Shown piece by piece: positions 55,889 through 64,000 of a stretch of DNA of 64,000 nucleotides. The DNA lies in assembly GCF_014049385.1 (NCBI RefSeq), contig NZ_JACAOA010000008.1, forward strand, positions 27,319 through 91,318, given 5' to 3'. This DNA comes from Ruoffia halotolerans. GTDB taxonomy: Bacteria; Bacillota; Bacilli; Lactobacillales; Aerococcaceae. The notes beneath the pieces were generated by a model, which saw only the letters and a program-made list of their open reading frames with translations, was not told where the DNA came from and ran no database searches. Numbering within the stretch: the first letter of the stretch is position 1; each line of letters starts with the position of its first letter. The translations under genes were made by a program, and so were the position numbers.

Positions 55889-57448
55889 ATGACAGATACA
55901 AATGTACCTGTAATTGAGATGCGTGACATTTCCAAAAAATTTGGTGAGTTCTACGCGAACAAAAATATCAACTTACAGTTGAAAAAAGGTGAAATTCATG
56001 CCTTATTAGGGGAGAACGGAGCAGGAAAATCAACATTAATGAATATTCTCTCTGGTTTATTAGAACCTACATCAGGTGATATTTACATGGGAGGAGAAGT
56101 TGTTCAAATTGATTCTCCAACCAAAGCCAACCAACTCGGAATCGGGATGGTTCACCAACATTTTATGTTGATAGATGCTTTTACGGTCGTTGAAAACATT
56201 ATATTGGGTGAAGAACCTGTCTCAGGTCTAACAATTGATAAAGGAACAGCTCAGAAAAAAATTGAAGAGATTTCTCAACAATATGGTTTGAGTGTCGATC
56301 CTTCAGCTCGTATTTCATCTATTAGTGTAGGAATGCAACAGCGTGTTGAGATTCTTAAAGTGCTTTATCGTGGGGCAGACATTTTGATTTTTGATGAACC
56401 GACTGCGTCACTAACGCCTCAAGAAGTGACAGATTTAATGGTTACATTACGTAAATTAGCCGAAGAAGGTAAGTCAATTATTATCATCACTCATAAGTTG
56501 GATGAAATTAAACAAGTAGCCGATCGCTGTACTGTTATTCGGCGTGGTCAATCGATTGATACTGTTGATGTAGCAACAACAACTTCAAATGAGTTAGCTG
56601 ATATGATGGTTGGTCGTGCAGTATCATTTACTACTGAAAAGAAGCCTGCAAATCCATCAGATACAATTATTGATATCAAATCACTTAATGTTTTGGATGA
56701 ACGTGGTATAAAAGCGGTTGAGGATCTTTCATTTAAAGTTCGCAAAGGAGAAATCGTTGGTATCGCGGGAATTGATGGAAATGGTCAATCAGAATTAATA
56801 CTTGCAATGACAGGATTATTGCCAGTTGAATCAGGTCAAATTCTCTTCGAAGGGAAAGATATTACAAATCTTTCACCGAGAGATGTGAATGAAAGTGGCA
56901 TTGCACATATTCCAGAAGACCGTCATAAGTATGGTTTAATTCTAGATATGCAATTAGAAAGTAATATGGTATTGAAAAACTATTACGCGAAACCTTATTC
57001 AAGTAATGGCTTATTATATTTTAGTAAAATTGAACAACAAGCGAGAAAACTAATTGAATCTTATGATGTAAGAACAACTTCTGAGAAAGCTTTTGCTAGA
57101 TCATTATCTGGTGGTAATCAGCAGAAAGCAATTATTGCTAGAGAAATAGATAGTGATCCTAAATTCTTAATTGCGGCAAACCCAACTCGTGGACTCGATG
57201 TGGGTGCAATTGAATTTATTCATAAAGAATTAATTAACGAACGTGATAAAGATAAAGGTGTTCTATTAATGAGTTTCGAACTTGATGAGATATTAAATGT
57301 AACTGATAGAGTTCTAGTCATGTTTGATGGAAAGATTGTTGCGGACATTCCAACACATGAGACAAACGAACGTGAGTTAGGATTGATGATGGCGGGAACA
57401 CCATTTTCAGAAATTGAAGCGGCTCGTCAGGAAGGAAGTGTTGTATAG
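55889..57448 (+). CDS. nupA: Nucleoside ABC importer, ATP-binding protein (NupA type)
   Basis: This 519-residue protein carries two fused nucleotide-binding domains. The first has Walker A GENGAGKST, signature SVGMQQRVE and Walker B ILIFDEPTAS. The second has a degenerate P-loop (GIDGNGQSE), signature LSGGNQQKA and a Walker B ending NPTRGLDVG without the catalytic Glu. This pattern is typical of RbsA/XylG/NupA proteins. It starts the nupABC operon for purine nucleoside uptake. The 270-base upstream region is AT-rich with TATAAT at 55789 and 55829 but no clear -35. Confidence 0.9.
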   Translation: MTDTNVPVIEMRDISKKFGEFYANKNINLQLKKGEIHALLGENGAGKSTLMNILSGLLEPTSGDIYMGGEVVQIDSPTKANQLGIGMVHQHFMLIDAFTVVENIILGEEPVSGLTIDKGTAQKKIEEISQQYGLSVDPSARISSISVGMQQRVEILKVLYRGADILIFDEPTASLTPQEVTDLMVTLRKLAEEGKSIIIITHKLDEIKQVADRCTVIRRGQSIDTVDVATTTSNELADMMVGRAVSFTTEKKPANPSDTIIDIKSLNVLDERGIKAVEDLSFKVRKGEIVGIAGIDGNGQSELILAMTGLLPVESGQILFEGKDITNLSPRDVNESGIAHIPEDRHKYGLILDMQLESNMVLKNYYAKPYSSNGLLYFSKIEQQARKLIESYDVRTTSEKAFARSLSGGNQQKAIIAREIDSDPKFLIAANPTRGLDVGAIEFIHKELINERDKDKGVLLMSFELDEILNVTDRVLVMFDGKIVADIPTHETNERELGLMMAGTPFSEIEAARQEGSVV

Positions 57449-58533
57449 TGAAGTCAAATATTAGACAAATTATGGTCCCATTGTTATCAATTGTTATTGG
57501 ACTTGTCTTTGGAGCAATTATTATGTTGGTTTTTGGTTATAATCCAATTGAAGGTTATAAAGCATTGCTTACAGGAGCTTTAGGGAATCCATTTAATATT
57601 GGACAAACAATTCGTGCAGCAACTCCCCTAATCTTTACTGGTTTAGGTTTTGCGGTAGCTTATACGGCTGGATTCTTTAATATTGGTTTAGCTGGTCAAG
57701 CTTTAGCAGGTTGGTTAGTATCAGTATGGATTGGTATATCATTACCTGATTCACCAGGTTGGCTTGTCTTACCACTTGCAATACTTGGTGGAACGATTGC
57801 TGGTGCTTTATGGGCTGGAATTGCCGGAGTTTTAAAAGCGTTCTTTGATACCAGTGAAGTTATCGTAACAATCATGTTAAACTATGTAGCCATTTATATT
57901 TCTGACCATATTATTCGTAACGTAATCACTGAGCGCGGAGATGCAACGCCTTTCGTTGGGGAGAATGCATCATTACGCTTGCAATGGTTAACTGATTTAA
58001 CAAATGGGTCAACGATTCATGGTGGTATTATCTTAGCCTTAATTTTTGCAGTTCTTGTATCAATTTTACTTCAAAGAACAACTGTTGGTTTCGAATTGAG
58101 ATCAGTTGGTTTCAATAAGCATGCTGCGAATTACGCAGGTATGAATGCGAAACGTAATATTATTTTAGCAATGTTATTATCTGGAGGATTAGCTGGATTA
58201 GGTGGAGTTATGAACGGCTTAGGAGAGTTTAGAAACGTCTTCTTAACGAACGGTGTTGCTCCAGCCATTGGTTTTGACGGACTTGCTGTAGCATTATTAG
58301 GCGGTCTGAATCCAATCGGAATCATCTTCGCAAGTCTGTTATTTGGTGGATTAAAAACAGGTGGAACGATTATGCCATTAATGGCAGGTGTTCCTTCTGA
58401 GATTGTAGATATTGCTACGGCAGCAATTATCTTCTTCGTAGGTGCTAACTATGTTATTACTTATTTTATGGATCGTCGTGAGAAATCTAAATTAAGTAAT
58501 ACAGAAGTGATTGTACAAGGAGGAGATGACTAA
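57448..58533 (+). CDS. nupB: Nucleoside ABC importer permease 1 (NupB type)
   Basis: The 361-residue permease of the BPD_transp_2 family has about nine or ten membrane helices. The coupling segment is GLGGVMNGLGEFRN. The GTG start overlaps the last base of the nupA stop codon, a sign of coupled translation. AAGGAAG lies about nine bases before it. It pairs with nupC to form the channel. Confidence 0.9.
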   Translation: MKSNIRQIMVPLLSIVIGLVFGAIIMLVFGYNPIEGYKALLTGALGNPFNIGQTIRAATPLIFTGLGFAVAYTAGFFNIGLAGQALAGWLVSVWIGISLPDSPGWLVLPLAILGGTIAGALWAGIAGVLKAFFDTSEVIVTIMLNYVAIYISDHIIRNVITERGDATPFVGENASLRLQWLTDLTNGSTIHGGIILALIFAVLVSILLQRTTVGFELRSVGFNKHAANYAGMNAKRNIILAMLLSGGLAGLGGVMNGLGEFRNVFLTNGVAPAIGFDGLAVALLGGLNPIGIIFASLLFGGLKTGGTIMPLMAGVPSEIVDIATAAIIFFVGANYVITYFMDRREKSKLSNTEVIVQGGDD

Positions 58534-59486
58534 TGGTTAATTTACTAGCATTAATTGTATCATCTACATTAGTATATTCAGCCCCGTTAATCTTTACGGC
58601 AATCGGAGGAGTGTTCTCTGAGCGAAGCGGAATAGTAAACGTTGGTCTGGAAGGTATTATGGTTATGGGAGCTTTCAGTTCCGTTGTTTTCAATTTATTT
58701 TATGCTGAAACATTTGGTTCTTGGACTCCATGGCTTGGATTATTAGTTGGAGCACTTGCAGGGGTAATCATTGCTGCAGTTCATGCTTTAGCAACAGTTA
58801 ATTTAAGAGCAGATCATATTATCTCTGGTACAGTAGTTAACTTAGCTGCTCCAGCTTTAGCAGTGTTCTTAACACGTGTTTTATTTGAACAAAGAGGACA
58901 AACTGACATTATCCGTGAATCATTTGGATATTTTAACTTCCCAGTTTTAAGTGATATCCCTGTTATTGGAAAGATATTCTTCCAATCAACGTCACTGCCA
59001 GCTTATGTTGGTATTGTTGTTGCCTTTATCTGTTGGTTCTTCTTAGCGAGAACACGCTTTGGATTAAGAATCCGTGCGGTCGGTGAGAATCCACAAGCAG
59101 CAGATACAATGGGGATTAATGTTTACGCAATGAAATACGCTGGTGTAATACTTTCAGGTGTATTCGGTGGTATTGGAGGAGCGGTATTATCTCAATCAAT
59201 TTCACTAAACTTCTCTGTTTCAACCATTGCAGGGCAAGGGTTTATGGCAATGGCAGCGATGATCTTTGGTAAATGGAATCCAGTAGGAGCTATGTTAGCT
59301 GCGATATTCTTTGGTTTTGCTCAAAGTTTATCAGTAGTTGGTTCACAAATACCAATCATTGAATCAATCGATCCAGTATACTTACAAATTGCACCTTACA
59401 TTATTACAATAATAGTACTTGTAAGCTTTGTAGGAAAAGCATCTGGTCCAGCTGCGAATGGTAAAACTTATATTAAATCTAAATAA
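58533..59486 (+). CDS. nupC: Nucleoside ABC importer permease 2 (NupC type)
   Basis: The 317-residue permease has about eight to ten membrane helices. The segments GVFSERSGIVNVGLEG and GENPQAADTMGIN are the family marks. The ATG overlaps the nupB stop (TAATG), and AGGAGG lies just upstream. A terminator follows, closing the operon. Confidence 0.9.
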   Translation: MVNLLALIVSSTLVYSAPLIFTAIGGVFSERSGIVNVGLEGIMVMGAFSSVVFNLFYAETFGSWTPWLGLLVGALAGVIIAAVHALATVNLRADHIISGTVVNLAAPALAVFLTRVLFEQRGQTDIIRESFGYFNFPVLSDIPVIGKIFFQSTSLPAYVGIVVAFICWFFLARTRFGLRIRAVGENPQAADTMGINVYAMKYAGVILSGVFGGIGGAVLSQSISLNFSVSTIAGQGFMAMAAMIFGKWNPVGAMLAAIFFGFAQSLSVVGSQIPIIESIDPVYLQIAPYIITIIVLVSFVGKASGPAANGKTYIKSK

Positions 59487-59493
59487 TTCTTTT

Positions 59494-59527
59494 AAAAAAA
59501 CGGCCTACATTTGTAGGACCGTTTTTT
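59494..59527 (+). terminator. Terminator after nupC
   Basis: An ACGG/CCGT outer stem and CTACA/TGTAG inner stem lie between an A run and GTTTTTT. Confidence 0.82.
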
Positions 59528-59625
59528 GCATTAATACAGTGATTCTTTTTGATATATGCAATAAATTTATAAGATTAAATCATGACAAAATACTTAACAA
59601 TTAAGATTACTATCTTAAAATTCTA

Positions 59626-59634
59626 TGCTATAAT
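59626..59634 (+). promoter_or_regulatory. Extended -10 promoter of rodZ operon
   Basis: TGC followed by TATAAT (59629-59634) lies 39 bases before the rodZ start. Confidence 0.5.
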
Positions 59635-59673
59635 ACAATAGTATAGATTTAGATACAAAGAGGAGTCTGTTTT

Positions 59674-60702
59674 ATGAGCGAATTGGGAACTAAATTACGC
59701 GAAGCGCGTGTAGAAAAAGGTTATACCCTAAATACATTACAACAAATGACAAAAATTCAAAAAAAATATTTACAAGCCATTGAATTGGGTAATTACGATG
59801 AAATGCCGGGTAGTTTTTATGTACGTGCATTTATTAAGCAGTACGCTGATATGGTTGGCTTAGATGGTGATGAGTTATTAATTGAATATGAAGATGAATT
59901 GTCTTCAAATTCTGATAATGCTAACGATTCTGATGATGTGGAAGCCGATAAAATTCCGAGTCGTGCAGAACGTTATGTTACGAATGAAAATAATTCTTTT
60001 GATGCAATCCTTGCTTATTTACCGGTAATCTTATTAGTAGCTATTGTCATTGGAATAATGATTGCTTTAGTCTTTGCAATTAATAGTATCGATCAAAACG
60101 ACCAACCTGCAGAATCGGTTTCAAGTGAGACGACGAGTATCGTGAGTGTTGTTGAACCGGAATCAGTTGAACAGGACGAGCAAGAGACAGAATCAGATGC
60201 TGAATCTGAAAGCACTACTGAAGAGCCAGCGCTTGGAGAGAATGATGTAATGGTTGGAGATCAAGTATTAACATTAACTTCACAACCAGGTGAGACTACG
60301 ACATATGAATTGAATGCACCGTTCTCAGAATATACTTTTGAGTTTGAAGGAAATAACTTTGTGTGGGTTGGTGTATTTGAAGACGGTGTGATTGTACAAG
60401 ATACAACTATTGTTGAAGATGAAGTGCTAGAACACACAGTGACCCCAGGTACTCAAGAAGTTAGAATATCCTTTGGATATCCTGAAGGAGCTAATTTATC
60501 AGTCAATGGTACGGTAATTGAGCCTCAAGGACAATACTTAACTGAGACGATTATCTTTACAGCAGCGGAAGATACTGAAGGGGAATCTGAAGATGATGCT
60601 ATCGAACTAGATATACCAGAAGAAGATGCAACGACTTCTGAAGAAGATTTCCAAGGGCCTGCCGTATTAGCACCAGAAGATGGTACGGAGGGAGCCGAAT
60701 AA
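59674..60702 (+). CDS. rodZ: RodZ-like cell-shape protein
   Basis: The 342-residue protein has an N-terminal HTH (LGTKLREARVEKGYTLNTLQ, residues about 3-22, then KKYLQAIE), an acidic linker, a membrane helix (about residues 113-135), an acidic Ser/Glu stretch, and an extracellular DUF4115 beta domain with a further acidic tail. RodZ links MreB to the elongation machinery. It is followed two bases later by pgsA, the usual pair in Bacilli. Confidence 0.88.
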   Translation: MSELGTKLREARVEKGYTLNTLQQMTKIQKKYLQAIELGNYDEMPGSFYVRAFIKQYADMVGLDGDELLIEYEDELSSNSDNANDSDDVEADKIPSRAERYVTNENNSFDAILAYLPVILLVAIVIGIMIALVFAINSIDQNDQPAESVSSETTSIVSVVEPESVEQDEQETESDAESESTTEEPALGENDVMVGDQVLTLTSQPGETTTYELNAPFSEYTFEFEGNNFVWVGVFEDGVIVQDTTIVEDEVLEHTVTPGTQEVRISFGYPEGANLSVNGTVIEPQGQYLTETIIFTAAEDTEGESEDDAIELDIPEEDATTSEEDFQGPAVLAPEDGTEGAE

Positions 60703-60704
60703 AC

Positions 60705-61292
60705 ATGCAAATGAATATTGCTAACAAACTGACAGTAGCAAGAATGTTTTTAATTCCTGTGTTCATCATTTTAATGTATATACCTAATCAATTTGGCAAA
60801 TTTGATGTATTGGGAGCAAGTATTCCAGTCTTTCAATTTATCGCTGGTTTAGTATTTACCATGGCCAGTATTACTGATTATTTAGATGGTTACTTAGCTA
60901 GAAAACATAATTTAATCACATCATTTGGAGAGTTTTTTGACCCCATGGCGGACAAACTATTAGTTATTACTGCCTTAATTATGCTTGTTCAAGCAAATAC
61001 AGTTCCAGGTTGGGTAGTCGTGATTATTGTGAGCCGTGAACTACTTGTTACGGGGCTACGAGTATTACTTGCAACCCAAAGCGGTAAAGTAATGGCTGCT
61101 GCATGGCCAGGAAAAATTAAAACTTTTACTCAAATGTTTGCGATAATATTCTACTTATTTGACGATATTGGTTTTGCGTTACTCAATATTCCTATTTCGA
61201 CCATTTTAATTTACATTTGTTTAATATTTACGGTATATTCTGGGGCAGAATATTTTTATAAAGGTCGGCATGTCTTTTCTGATACGCAATAA
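60705..61292 (+). CDS. pgsA: CDP-diacylglycerol-glycerol-3-phosphate 3-phosphatidyltransferase
   Basis: PgsA makes phosphatidylglycerophosphate, the precursor of phosphatidylglycerol. The CDP-alcohol transferase motif D-G-x2-A-R-x8-G-x3-D-x3-D is complete (DGYLAR, GEFFDPMADK). It is 195 residues with about five membrane helices. ATG 60705 has GGAGGGAG ten bases before it; an in-frame ATG at 60711 is less well placed. Confidence 0.93.
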   Translation: MQMNIANKLTVARMFLIPVFIILMYIPNQFGKFDVLGASIPVFQFIAGLVFTMASITDYLDGYLARKHNLITSFGEFFDPMADKLLVITALIMLVQANTVPGWVVVIIVSRELLVTGLRVLLATQSGKVMAAAWPGKIKTFTQMFAIIFYLFDDIGFALLNIPISTILIYICLIFTVYSGAEYFYKGRHVFSDTQ

Positions 61293-61340
61293 AATTAAAA
61301 ATTAATTCGTTTTAAATAAACAATAGCATATTATTTTTAG

Positions 61341-61387
61341 AACAATTTACTTCATGATAATCTTATCTGGGGTAAATTGTTTTATTT
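61341..61387 (+). terminator. Terminator after pgsA
   Basis: AACAATTTAC (61341-61350) pairs with GTAAATTGTT (61372-61381), followed by TTATTTTT. Confidence 0.82.
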
Positions 61388-61444
61388 TTAAAATAAATTA
61401 ATGGAATTGATCATTTTTCTTGTATATATATAGGGGGAGTTTTT

Positions 61445-62701
61445 TTGAAGGCAGAAATTATAGCTGTAGGTACTGAATTATTAATGGGATACATAGTGAA
61501 TACGAATGCGAGTGATATCGCACAAGAATTACTTGATATTGGAATTGGAACGTATTATCAATCTGTTGTTGGAGATAATAGTGACAGGATAAACGAAGCT
61601 TTAGAGATTGCATCCTCTAGATCTGATCTAATTTTTCTTTCTGGAGGTTTAGGGCCAACGGAAGACGATATTACAAAGCAAGTTTTAGCTGAATTTTTAG
61701 GTGAAGAATTATATTACGACAAGAAACAACTCGAGAGAGTCGAAACTTATTTCAAAAATCAAAATCGTGAGATGACAAAGAATAATTATAGACAGGCTTT
61801 AACGATTAAAGGCGGAGAAACAATTCTTAACGATATGGGACTAGCTGCTGGGTTAATCTACACGCAAGAAAAAAATAATAAAACGATATATTATATTGTT
61901 TTACCTGGCCCTCCATTTGAGATGAAGCATATGCTGAATGAACATGTCAAACCGTATATTAGAAGTGTGGTGGCTAAGCAAGGTGTTATTAGTTCTAAAT
62001 ACATTAATTTATATGGCGTAGGGGAATCTTTCGTTGCAGATAAACTGAGTGATTTAATCGAAACTCAAACAAACCCAACGATAGCTATTTACGCTAAACC
62101 TAAACGTGTTACGATTCGTTTGACATATAATTCTGTAACCTATGAAGAGTCCGAAGATGTTTTAGATGAATTAGCTGAACAAATTCGTCAACGCTTTACG
62201 AAGCATTTTATTGGTTATGGGTCTGAGCAACTTTTTGAAAAATTCATTGTCGACGAATTAAAAAAACATAACAAAACATTATCGGCAGCAGAAAGTTTAA
62301 CAGGTGGTTTAGTCCTAGAAAAATTAACGAATACACCGGGTGCTGGAGACGTCATTGTTGGTGGATTTGTTACTTATCAAACAGAACAAAAAGTCAAAAT
62401 GCTTGGGATACCGGAAGAAATCATTAAAGAACATACGGTTGTCAGCGCAAAAGTTGCACAAGAAATGGCTGAGAGAACGTTAAATTTAACTGGTAGTGAT
62501 TTAGCTATTTCATTAACTGGTGTAGCAGGACCTAGATCTTTAGAGGGTCATCCCCCAGGAAAGGTCTTTGTTGCTCTAGCAGCGAGAAATCATCCAGTCC
62601 AAGTAGAAGAATTAAATATCTCAAATAAACCTAGACATGTTGTAAGAGAAGTAGCAGAGTTTGAAGTTTTAAACTTAGTAAAAGAATTTTTAAATAAATA
62701 G
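61445..62701 (+). CDS. cinA: CinA family nicotinamide-nucleotide amidase
   Basis: The 418-residue protein has an N-terminal MoCF-like domain ([26 protein letters not shown]) and a C-terminal CinA domain ([15 protein letters not shown]). It deamidates nicotinamide mononucleotide and is competence- or damage-linked in streptococci. The start is TTG 61445, six bases after GGGGGAG. The stop codon overlaps the recA LexA box; the cinA-recA order is conserved in Lactobacillales. Confidence 0.95.
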   Translation: MKAEIIAVGTELLMGYIVNTNASDIAQELLDIGIGTYYQSVVGDNSDRINEALEIASSRSDLIFLSGGLGPTEDDITKQVLAEFLGEELYYDKKQLERVETYFKNQNREMTKNNYRQALTIKGGETILNDMGLAAGLIYTQEKNNKTIYYIVLPGPPFEMKHMLNEHVKPYIRSVVAKQGVISSKYINLYGVGESFVADKLSDLIETQTNPTIAIYAKPKRVTIRLTYNSVTYEESEDVLDELAEQIRQRFTKHFIGYGSEQLFEKFIVDELKKHNKTLSAAESLTGGLVLEKLTNTPGAGDVIVGGFVTYQTEQKVKMLGIPEEIIKEHTVVSAKVAQEMAERTLNLTGSDLAISLTGVAGPRSLEGHPPGKVFVALAARNHPVQVEELNISNKPRHVVREVAEFEVLNLVKEFLNK

Positions 62702-62749
62702 AACATATGTTCGTTTTTACTTGCAAAACGATAAAAGTAAAGTTACAAT
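62700..62749 (+). promoter_or_regulatory. recA promoter with LexA box
   Basis: AGAACATATGTTCG (62700-62713) is a near-perfect LexA box. TTGCAA (62721-62726) and TACAAT (62744-62749) follow with a 17-base spacer. The box lies just upstream of the -35 and overlaps the cinA stop codon. Confidence 0.85.
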
Positions 62750-62778
62750 GTAATAGAAAAGAAATGGAGGCACAAGTA

Positions 62779-63849
62779 ATGGTAGATAAAGATAGAAGAA
62801 AAGCGCTAGACTTAGCATTAAAGGGAATTGAAAAAAACTTTGGTAAAGGTGCAATTATGCGTCTTGGAGATCGTACGGATACACGTATTTCAACTGTACC
62901 AACTGGATCTTTACAATTAGATATTGCCTTAGGTGTTGGTGGATACCCAAGAGGGCGTATAATTGAATGTTACGGACCAGAATCATCTGGTAAGACAACA
63001 GTTGCACTACACGCTATTGCAGAAGTTCAAAAAAATGGAGGTTTAGCTGCCTTCATCGATGCTGAGCATGCATTAGATCCAGATTACGCAGCGAATTTAG
63101 GTGTTGATGTAGAGGAATTATTACTTTCTCAACCAGATACAGGGGAGCAAGCCTTAGAAATTGCGGATGCATTAGTATCATCTGGAGCCATTGATATCGT
63201 TGTTATTGACTCTGTTGCAGCATTAGTTCCAAGAGCTGAAATTGAAGGTGAGATGGGTGATACTCATATTGGTCTTCAAGCTCGTTTAATGTCTCAAGCA
63301 TTGAGAAAATTATCAGGTTCAATTAACAAAACAAAAACAATTGCCTTTTTCATTAACCAAATTCGTGAAAAAGTGGGTGTTATGTTCGGAAACCCTGAAA
63401 CAACGCCCGGTGGACGTGCACTTAAATTCTATTCATCAGTTCGTTTAGAAGTCAGACGTGCGGAATCAATTAAAGATAGCGGAGACTTTGTAGGGAATAG
63501 AACGCGTATTAAAGTAGTTAAGAATAAAGTAGCCCCTCCATTTAAAGAAGCAATGGTAGATATTATCTATGGTAAAGGGATTTCTAAAATTGGAGAACTC
63601 GTTGATATTGCTGCTGATTTAGAAATCATTAATAAAGCAGGTTCTTGGTATTCATATGGCGAAGAGCGAATCGGACAAGGACGAGAGAATGCGAAAACAT
63701 TCTTAGAAGAGAATCCAGATATTCTAGAAGTTGTTGAAGCTCAAGTGCGTGAGCACTACTTCACACCAAAAGAAGTTAAAGAAGAAAAAGTTAATGAAGA
63801 AAAAGTAGAAGAAAGCACTGAGTTACCTTTAGATAGCGAAGAATATTAG
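62779..63849 (+). CDS. recA: Recombinase RecA
   Basis: RecA carries out strand exchange and triggers LexA cleavage. The 356-residue protein has Walker A GPESSGKT at residues 66-73, Walker [10 protein letters not shown], and the L2-loop region [20 protein letters not shown]. The start is ATG 62779, eight bases after TGGAGG; the longer frame from 62707 runs through the promoter and LexA box and is rejected. An acidic C-terminal tail is present. A long terminator follows. Confidence 0.98.
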   Translation: MVDKDRRKALDLALKGIEKNFGKGAIMRLGDRTDTRISTVPTGSLQLDIALGVGGYPRGRIIECYGPESSGKTTVALHAIAEVQKNGGLAAFIDAEHALDPDYAANLGVDVEELLLSQPDTGEQALEIADALVSSGAIDIVVIDSVAALVPRAEIEGEMGDTHIGLQARLMSQALRKLSGSINKTKTIAFFINQIREKVGVMFGNPETTPGGRALKFYSSVRLEVRRAESIKDSGDFVGNRTRIKVVKNKVAPPFKEAMVDIIYGKGISKIGELVDIAADLEIINKAGSWYSYGEERIGQGRENAKTFLEENPDILEVVEAQVREHYFTPKEVKEEKVNEEKVEESTELPLDSEEY

Positions 63850-63869
63850 ATAATTAATTTCAATAATTT

Positions 63870-63916
63870 AGACCAGCCAGCCTGTTATATTTTATAGCAG
63901 GCTGGCTGGTCTTTAA
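63870..63916 (+). terminator. Terminator after recA
   Basis: GACCAGCCAGCCTG (63871-63884) and CAGGCTGGCTGGTC (63898-63911) are perfect arms, extended inward to about 20 bp with one G-U pair, followed by TTT. Confidence 0.92.
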
Positions 63917-64000
63917 TTTATTCATATTAGAATAAACCCCTTAGATAGTTCCGAGGAAATATAATTAAATAATATTTTATAAAAAAAAAAATAGTAAGCG

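Overview
The window is AT-rich, gene-dense Gram-positive (Firmicutes) DNA. Several things point to the order Lactobacillales: the cluster phoH-pgpH-ybeY-dgkA-era-recO, a glycine T-box before glyQS, an acylphosphatase-yidC pair, a CsrR/CovR-type two-component pair, a rhomboid-rhodanese-DUF4044 group, and Bacillus-type LexA boxes. Many proteins are acidic. Family level (Aerococcaceae/Carnobacteriaceae) is only a guess. Most of the window is core genome. I see no tRNA, rRNA, CRISPR array, intact insertion sequence or prophage.

Layout. 1-770: 5' part of a secreted phosphoesterase gene (minus strand) behind a four-copy Pho box. 820-6711: phoH, pgpH, ybeY, dgkA, era, recO. 6708-9909: T-box and glyQS. 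9944-18261: obg, oatA, rnz, an SDR gene, a LapA-like gene, recJ, apt. 18339-19578: lexA divergent from ynzC/yneF. 19685-20494: a decayed Abi_2 phage-defence gene. 20690-24443: a heterodimeric ABC exporter behind a long leader with an attenuator-like hairpin. 24499-35062: plsC, secreted glutaminyl cyclase, tgt, yajC, dinB, a ZIP transporter, ytoI, nrnA, zwf, a DEAD helicase. 35115-41147: DUF1189, yfhO, a class B PBP. 41244-46466: two small membrane-anchored proteins, rpmG, 5-FTHF cyclo-ligase, rhomboid, rhodanese-like, DUF4044, gnd. 46712-53259: csrRS, yidC, acyP, ftsK. 53459-59486: two tandem BMP-type nucleoside-binding proteins and a nucleoside ABC importer. 59674-63849: rodZ, pgsA, cinA, recA.

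How the genes work together. lexA/ynzC, dinB and recA each carry a LexA box in or beside the promoter, so much of an SOS circuit is visible. The Pho-boxed exophosphatase and the BMP/Nup nucleoside importer would together allow scavenging of extracellular nucleotides. Several exported proteins (the phosphatase, both BMP proteins, probably the cyclase itself) have predicted signal-peptidase sites that would leave an N-terminal glutamine, and the window encodes a secreted glutaminyl cyclase. Both BMP proteins lack the lipobox cysteine normal for Gram-positive binding proteins.

I found no clearly new multi-gene system. The most novel leads are the glutamine-capped exoproteins with their cyclase, the leader of the ABC exporter, and the pair of small membrane-anchored proteins at 41244-42306. 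Gene starts were moved from the longest open frame to the ribosome-binding-site-supported codon where the sequence allowed.
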